From Phoebastria nigripes (Eukaryota; Chordata; Aves; Procellariiformes; Diomedeidae), in NCBI GenBank assembly GCA_035582835.1, contig JAYKAV010003083.1, forward strand, positions 62,001 through 126,000: 64,000 bases of DNA, read 5' to 3'. This document shows, piece by piece, positions 60,550 through 64,000 of the stretch. Position 1 is the stretch's first letter; each line of letters begins with the position of its first letter. The translations under genes were made by a program, and so were the position numbers. The notes below the pieces were generated by a model. It saw only the letters and a list, made by a program, of their open reading frames with translations, was not told the DNA's origin and did not search any database.

Positions 60550-63500
60550 GTAGCCGGGCGGCCGGGGGCGGCCTCACGGGGAAGCGCCGCCCCGGGCCTC
60601 GCCGCGCCGCGCTGGCGGAGCTGGTCCCCAGCCCGGAGCCCGGCCCGCCGCCGGGGAGCGGCGGCCGAGGGCCTTGTGCTGGCGGGGGGGCCTCGCAGCT
60701 TCGTTCGTTTCCTGCGCGCTGCTCGGCTGCGCGGAGTAGTTACGCGAAGCGCCTGGCGCGGCAGCGGCGGTTGAAGCCCACGCAGGGTTTCCAGCTCGGC
60801 TAAGGAGAAGCTGCGTGCTGTGGTGCGCTCTGCGGGAGCGGCGGGGCGGCATGAGTTTAGCTCAGAGCGAAGTAAGATGTATAAAGTTGGCCCCGGCAGT
60901 GTCTTTTACCCTGATGGCTGTCGTGCAGTGTCCCATCGAACGGCGTGGAGAATACCTAAAGCGCCCCCGCCCAACAAGATGCCGCGAAAGTAATTTCCTT
61001 GCGGTTTGTGAAGCATTTGCATGATGAGCACGATACAAGTTAAGGAGCTAATGCTTCTTATTTCAGAGTGTGGTTCAAATGGGGGTCACGTAGCAAACAG
61101 TAAGAAAGTGATGGAATAGGTATGCAGTACTAGCACTATATGTAGTATATAGTAGATATATACTACTATATCCTACTTGCATATAGTAAGGCAGNAGTCT
61201 TACAAAAAATAAAACATGCAGGCAACTGATATCTTACTGGAGACTGTGGTTAACATGCACGTATTAAGTGAGGCCGCACAGTTTTTCATACTTCCCCCGG
61301 TTTCTAACAGTTTGAACATGCAGCCATCACGATAGAGCGCACCGTGCAGCTCTGAGATGTATCGAGCAAACAGCGCTGACAGTTTTGGTGCCTTTGAATG
61401 TATCATCAGAGTTCGAACCTTTCCGTCTGTCACTGTCACTGACAGTACAGCAACAGCATGAGAGAGAAATCATCGTTGACAATGGGAATCGCAGTTACCC
61501 TTGGGAGCTTCTGGAGGGGCTGTGTGCTTTTATGGTCCAACTTTTCTTGTTGAAGTCCTGTGTTCTTTTCTTTCCCGGCTGCTGGCCCACCTTTTGTATT
61601 TTGGGAAGTGTTGCTGCCAAATATTGGTCCTTGTTACTCTGTCCTACATGTTCTAGTTCTTTCTTAGATACATCTTTTTCCCTACCCAAATGTTTCTTGT
61701 CCCTGCCTGTTTCTTTCATAAAGTCTTCTCTGTGCAGTACTTCTTTCCCCTTTGTTTTGAAGTGGATATCATTGGAGGTTGCTGGACAGATAAGCCTGCT
61801 GTTGTCACTTTTGTCGGTGATCAGAACAGGAGTAGCATTGTTAAAAGTGAAGTCTGGATTTGACCAAGTGCCGGTAGACTGAAGTGCTGTGTGCGTGTCC
61901 TTTGGCAGTATGTCTCAAGAGCTGAGAGGAGGCTCAAGCAAGCTCCNTGGGAAGGAATCCTAGGAGAATTTTAGAACTCTGGCAAATCTTTATATGTAAA
62001 CTGGCCCTTTCAGGGTCTGTGGTATAACTGAGTGCGAGTGACTGTCATGTAACTGGTAAAAAGCACACCCCTGACAAATTTGAGATCATACTTCAAAAAT
62101 GAGCCATTGTTTCATTACAGAAAATCTTATTTTTGTTTTTCCTTCCAACCAGGTAAGCATTTCTGTATGAAAATCCCAAGTGGATGCAGACATCCAGGGA
62201 AAGCCATCCAGACATCCAAAAATTTTTTTTCTCTTTGTATCCTGTCATCACATTTTTGGAAAAACTGTGAAGATACTGCTTACCAACTGAATATTTTTAA
62301 AACTTCCTGTTTACGGAGCAGCTACTGCTCGGATCTCGTGTTATTTCAGTTGTACCATTAATGCTACTGTTTTAATAACTTGATACCTAAATAAACTAAT
62401 GTGAGTTTAAATACTATGTGAACTGAAGTGCAGATACTCAGATACTAAAATATTTCAGTGATTTCTGCACACACATAAAAGGGACATGCCTTTAGATATA
62501 AGTCTCTTCCTCCTGCAGCATGCTTTATCTTAAAAGCAAAAAGTTTGGAACAACGATTACGTGTAAAACTACTAGGCTAAGAGTCATCAGAACACCCAAG
62601 TTATGAATACCTAAGCTACCGATTAGTCTTTCTGTAGAGGTGGGATAGCTAGTCTACAGAGCAATATGCTGTAGACCAACAATAATCAAAGCCTGAAAAA
62701 ACCCTTGAGACAATCATGTGAAGTTTTGAGTCACTTGTAGGCATTACCCAGCTGTGCTGGTTTTGGAAAGAAATGCTGTGGCTAGCTGTGCAGGAGGGAG
62801 GCAGCAGACCCCCTAAAACATTGCTCTGTTCACAAGCACATGTGAAGTCGAGCCAGGTTGAAATACCTGTTCTACTGGTCGAATGCCATTCCTGCAGCCT
62901 AAAGCAGCTTGAGCTAATAGGGCAGTTACACTCTTCTGGCCATACAGAAAGGAGCCATCTTACTGCATGTTAGCAACCTCCTCCAGGTGAATCGATTCCA
63001 TGGAGGACTTGTGGATACAGCAAATGGTTGATTTGTTACAGTAATGTCTTTGCTGCCCCATCAAGGTTCATCTACTGTAGCCTTTGCTGTTGTACAATTA
63101 TTTATAACAAAGTAACTAAAATTGCTCTCATAAACGGTTTGAAACTATAGTTGACATTACATATCCTGAACCTAAAGTATTTTGAATGTCTTCTGTAAAA
63201 AAACAATTTTGCAGGCTTGCTTTGAAAGATTTTCAAATTAATGCATTATATTTTAAAACATTTGTTACAGCAAAAAATGTTGCAGTGCCACTTGACAAAT
63301 CATACTCCTTAGAAGAAATGTATAAATGTCTGTTTTGTTAAAAAGACAATTTCTTGGTTTTTATTTTCAGGTGATCACTGGAGGTCATTATGATGTTGAC
63401 TGTCGGTTGGAAGATCCTGATGGCATTGTATTGTACAAAGAGATGAAGAAACAATATGATAGCTTCACGTTTACTGCATCGAGGAATGGAACATACAAAT

Positions 63501-63616
63501 TCTGCTTCAGCAACGAATTCTCTACTTTCACACACAAAACTGTGTACTTTGATTTCCAGGTTGGAGAAGATCCACCACTGTTTCCTAGTGAGAACAGAGT
63601 AACTGCACTTACCCAG
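60370..63616 (+). CDS. TMED7: Transmembrane emp24 domain-containing protein 7, partial (exons 1-2)
   Basis: TMED7 is a p24 gamma family type I membrane protein of the early secretory pathway that helps select cargo for COPII/COPI vesicles. Exon 1 (60370-60549) and exon 2 (63371-63616) give 142 residues in one phase-0 frame; the remainder is outside the window. Residues 1-30 form a signal peptide with a Leu/Ala-rich core ([15 protein letters not shown]), and the mature chain begins [10 protein letters not shown]. The GOLD domain follows, with the conserved Cys44 and Cys105 expected to form its disulfide, and an N-glycosylation site Asn99-Gly-Thr. [13 protein letters not shown] near 124-136 is the family signature after the GOLD domain. 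The coiled coil, membrane span and cytosolic tail are missing only because the window ends. The frame is open far upstream, but ATG 60370 is chosen because the signal peptide follows it directly and other TMED7 proteins start there. Confidence 0.96.
60550..63370 (+). other. TMED7: TMED7 intron 1
   Basis: A 2.8 kb intron with acceptor TTATTTTCAG. The first 300 bases are CpG island. It contains a small hairpin at 61147-61171 and a 165-codon open stretch (61385-61882) without an early ATG or recognisable domain, which I do not treat as a gene. Single Ns at 61195 and 61947. Confidence 0.85.
61147..61171. repeat. 9-bp inverted repeat in an AT-rich stretch
   Basis: ATATAGTAG and CTACTATAT separated by ATATATA, inside a region of repeated TATAGTA words (about 61138-61190). 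Possible hairpin in TMED7 intron 1. Confidence 0.75.
63371..63616 (+). CDS. TMED7: TMED7 coding exon 2
   Basis: Eighty-two codons from [18 protein letters not shown] to RVTALTQ. It carries most of the GOLD domain, Cys71, the sequon Asn99-Gly-Thr101 and Cys105 in YKFCFSNEF. Acceptor TTTTCAG|GTG, donor CCCAG|GTAAAA, phase 0 on both sides. Nearly identical in sequence to mammalian TMED7. Confidence 0.97.
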
Positions 63617-64000
63617 GTAAAATGCTGTTGTGTTTGACAGCAGCTGTTAGGTGGAAGCAATGTTTTTTCAAGTTCAGCTGCATTAGATATCTGTATCACT
63701 TCTGAAAATCAATGGATTGGAGCTTTTAAAATAATCTGAATTAATACAAATAAGCTTTCTTTCTGAAGATAGGATTTATAGAACACAGAGCAGAGCTGAG
63801 GAGGAATCACTAAGTGCTTAAGAGAAAATTAGGGTAGTAGCTTAAACCTTAAACTCTAGGCCACTGTCTTCTTTTTTTTTATTTGTTTTTTTGTTAAGGG
63901 AACTTCCTTTTAATGCCATGGTTCTGTGCCTCTTGAAGTGTGGATTTCCCAAACTGTAAATGTTGGTGGATCAGAGTTTTCAAAATTTCCAAACTTCGGC
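63617..64000 (+). other. TMED7: Start of TMED7 intron 2
   Basis: AT-rich intronic sequence running off the right edge, with a T-rich stretch near 63871-63895. No further exon of TMED7 is seen before the window ends. Confidence 0.8.

Larger units (their letters stand above)
59830..60860. promoter_or_regulatory. TMED7: CpG island covering the TMED7 promoter and exon 1
   Basis: Composition turns sharply GC- and CpG-rich at about 59830-59900 and falls off by about 60870. It contains many GC boxes (CCCGCCCCC, GGGGCGGGG near 60060-60130) and no clear TATA box near the start codon, as expected for a broadly expressed secretory-pathway gene. Long open frames on both strands in this block reflect low stop-codon density. 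Confidence 0.85.

Noticed and set aside
59675..60803. Long frames on both strands around the TMED7 CpG island (up to 329 codons)
   Set aside because: These are composition artefacts, rich in Arg, Pro, Ala and Gly. Only the segment from ATG 60370 to 60549 matches a known protein.
61385..61882. 165-codon open stretch in TMED7 intron 1
   Set aside because: It has no ATG near its beginning, is Leu/Ser/Phe-rich as translated T-rich intron often is, and shows no domain. Chance and composition explain it.
1..64000. CRISPR arrays, operons, bacterial-style promoters and prophage
   Set aside because: The window is vertebrate nuclear DNA with spliced genes and CR1 LINEs. No regularly spaced repeats or gene clusters of that kind are present.
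1..64000. Endogenous retrovirus or LTR element
   Set aside because: I saw no paired LTR-like repeats, primer binding site plus polypurine tract, or gag/pol/env-like frames. All reverse transcriptase sequence here is of the CR1 LINE type.

Overview
The window looks like nuclear DNA from a bird, most likely a neognath. Three points support this. Its LINEs are all CR1 elements, and the three with preserved 3' ends carry the short ATTCTRTG-type 3' repeat typical of avian/reptilian CR1. The genes are split by 2-3 kb introns with GT-AG borders. Two sharp CpG islands stand out in otherwise AT-rich DNA. A crocodilian or turtle cannot be strictly excluded from one locus, and the species cannot be named. 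Isolated single N bases suggest a draft assembly.

Two protein-coding genes are supported, both on the + strand. CDO1 (cysteine dioxygenase type 1) is complete: five coding exons between 9155 and 18864 give a 210-residue protein with all iron ligands and the Cys-Tyr cofactor pair. TMED7 (p24 gamma cargo receptor) enters at 60370. Exons 1 and 2 (60370-60549, 63371-63616) are present and the rest lies beyond the right edge. The same gene order and relative orientation is known around CDO1 and TMED7 in mammals, so this is a conserved vertebrate neighbourhood. The two genes do not share a pathway: one is cytosolic sulfur amino acid catabolism, the other ER-Golgi transport.

Layout: 1-117 flank; 118-1100 a 5'-truncated CR1 (minus); 1101-8640 intergenic DNA upstream of CDO1; 8640-9830 CpG island and CDO1 promoter; 9155-18864 CDO1; about 18865-19600 its probable 3' UTR; 19745-20940 a second CR1 copy (plus) of the same subfamily; 21448-21520 a G-rich purine tract; 21870-22085 a decayed CR1 piece; 20941-32163 intergenic; 32164-36045 a near full-length CR1 (minus) with ORF1 and ORF2 remains; 36046-59830 intergenic; 59830-60860 CpG island and TMED7 promoter; then TMED7 to the right edge.

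I found no novel gene system. The observations most worth a second look are: the inverted pair of closely related CR1 copies flanking CDO1, which share a one-base frameshift; a perfect 24-bp palindrome in CDO1 intron 2; a degenerate direct duplication near 23.7 and 24.5 kb; the paired ETS-type sites at the TMED7 promoter; and the broken but informative long CR1. Most remaining open frames in the intergenic DNA are of a length expected by chance.
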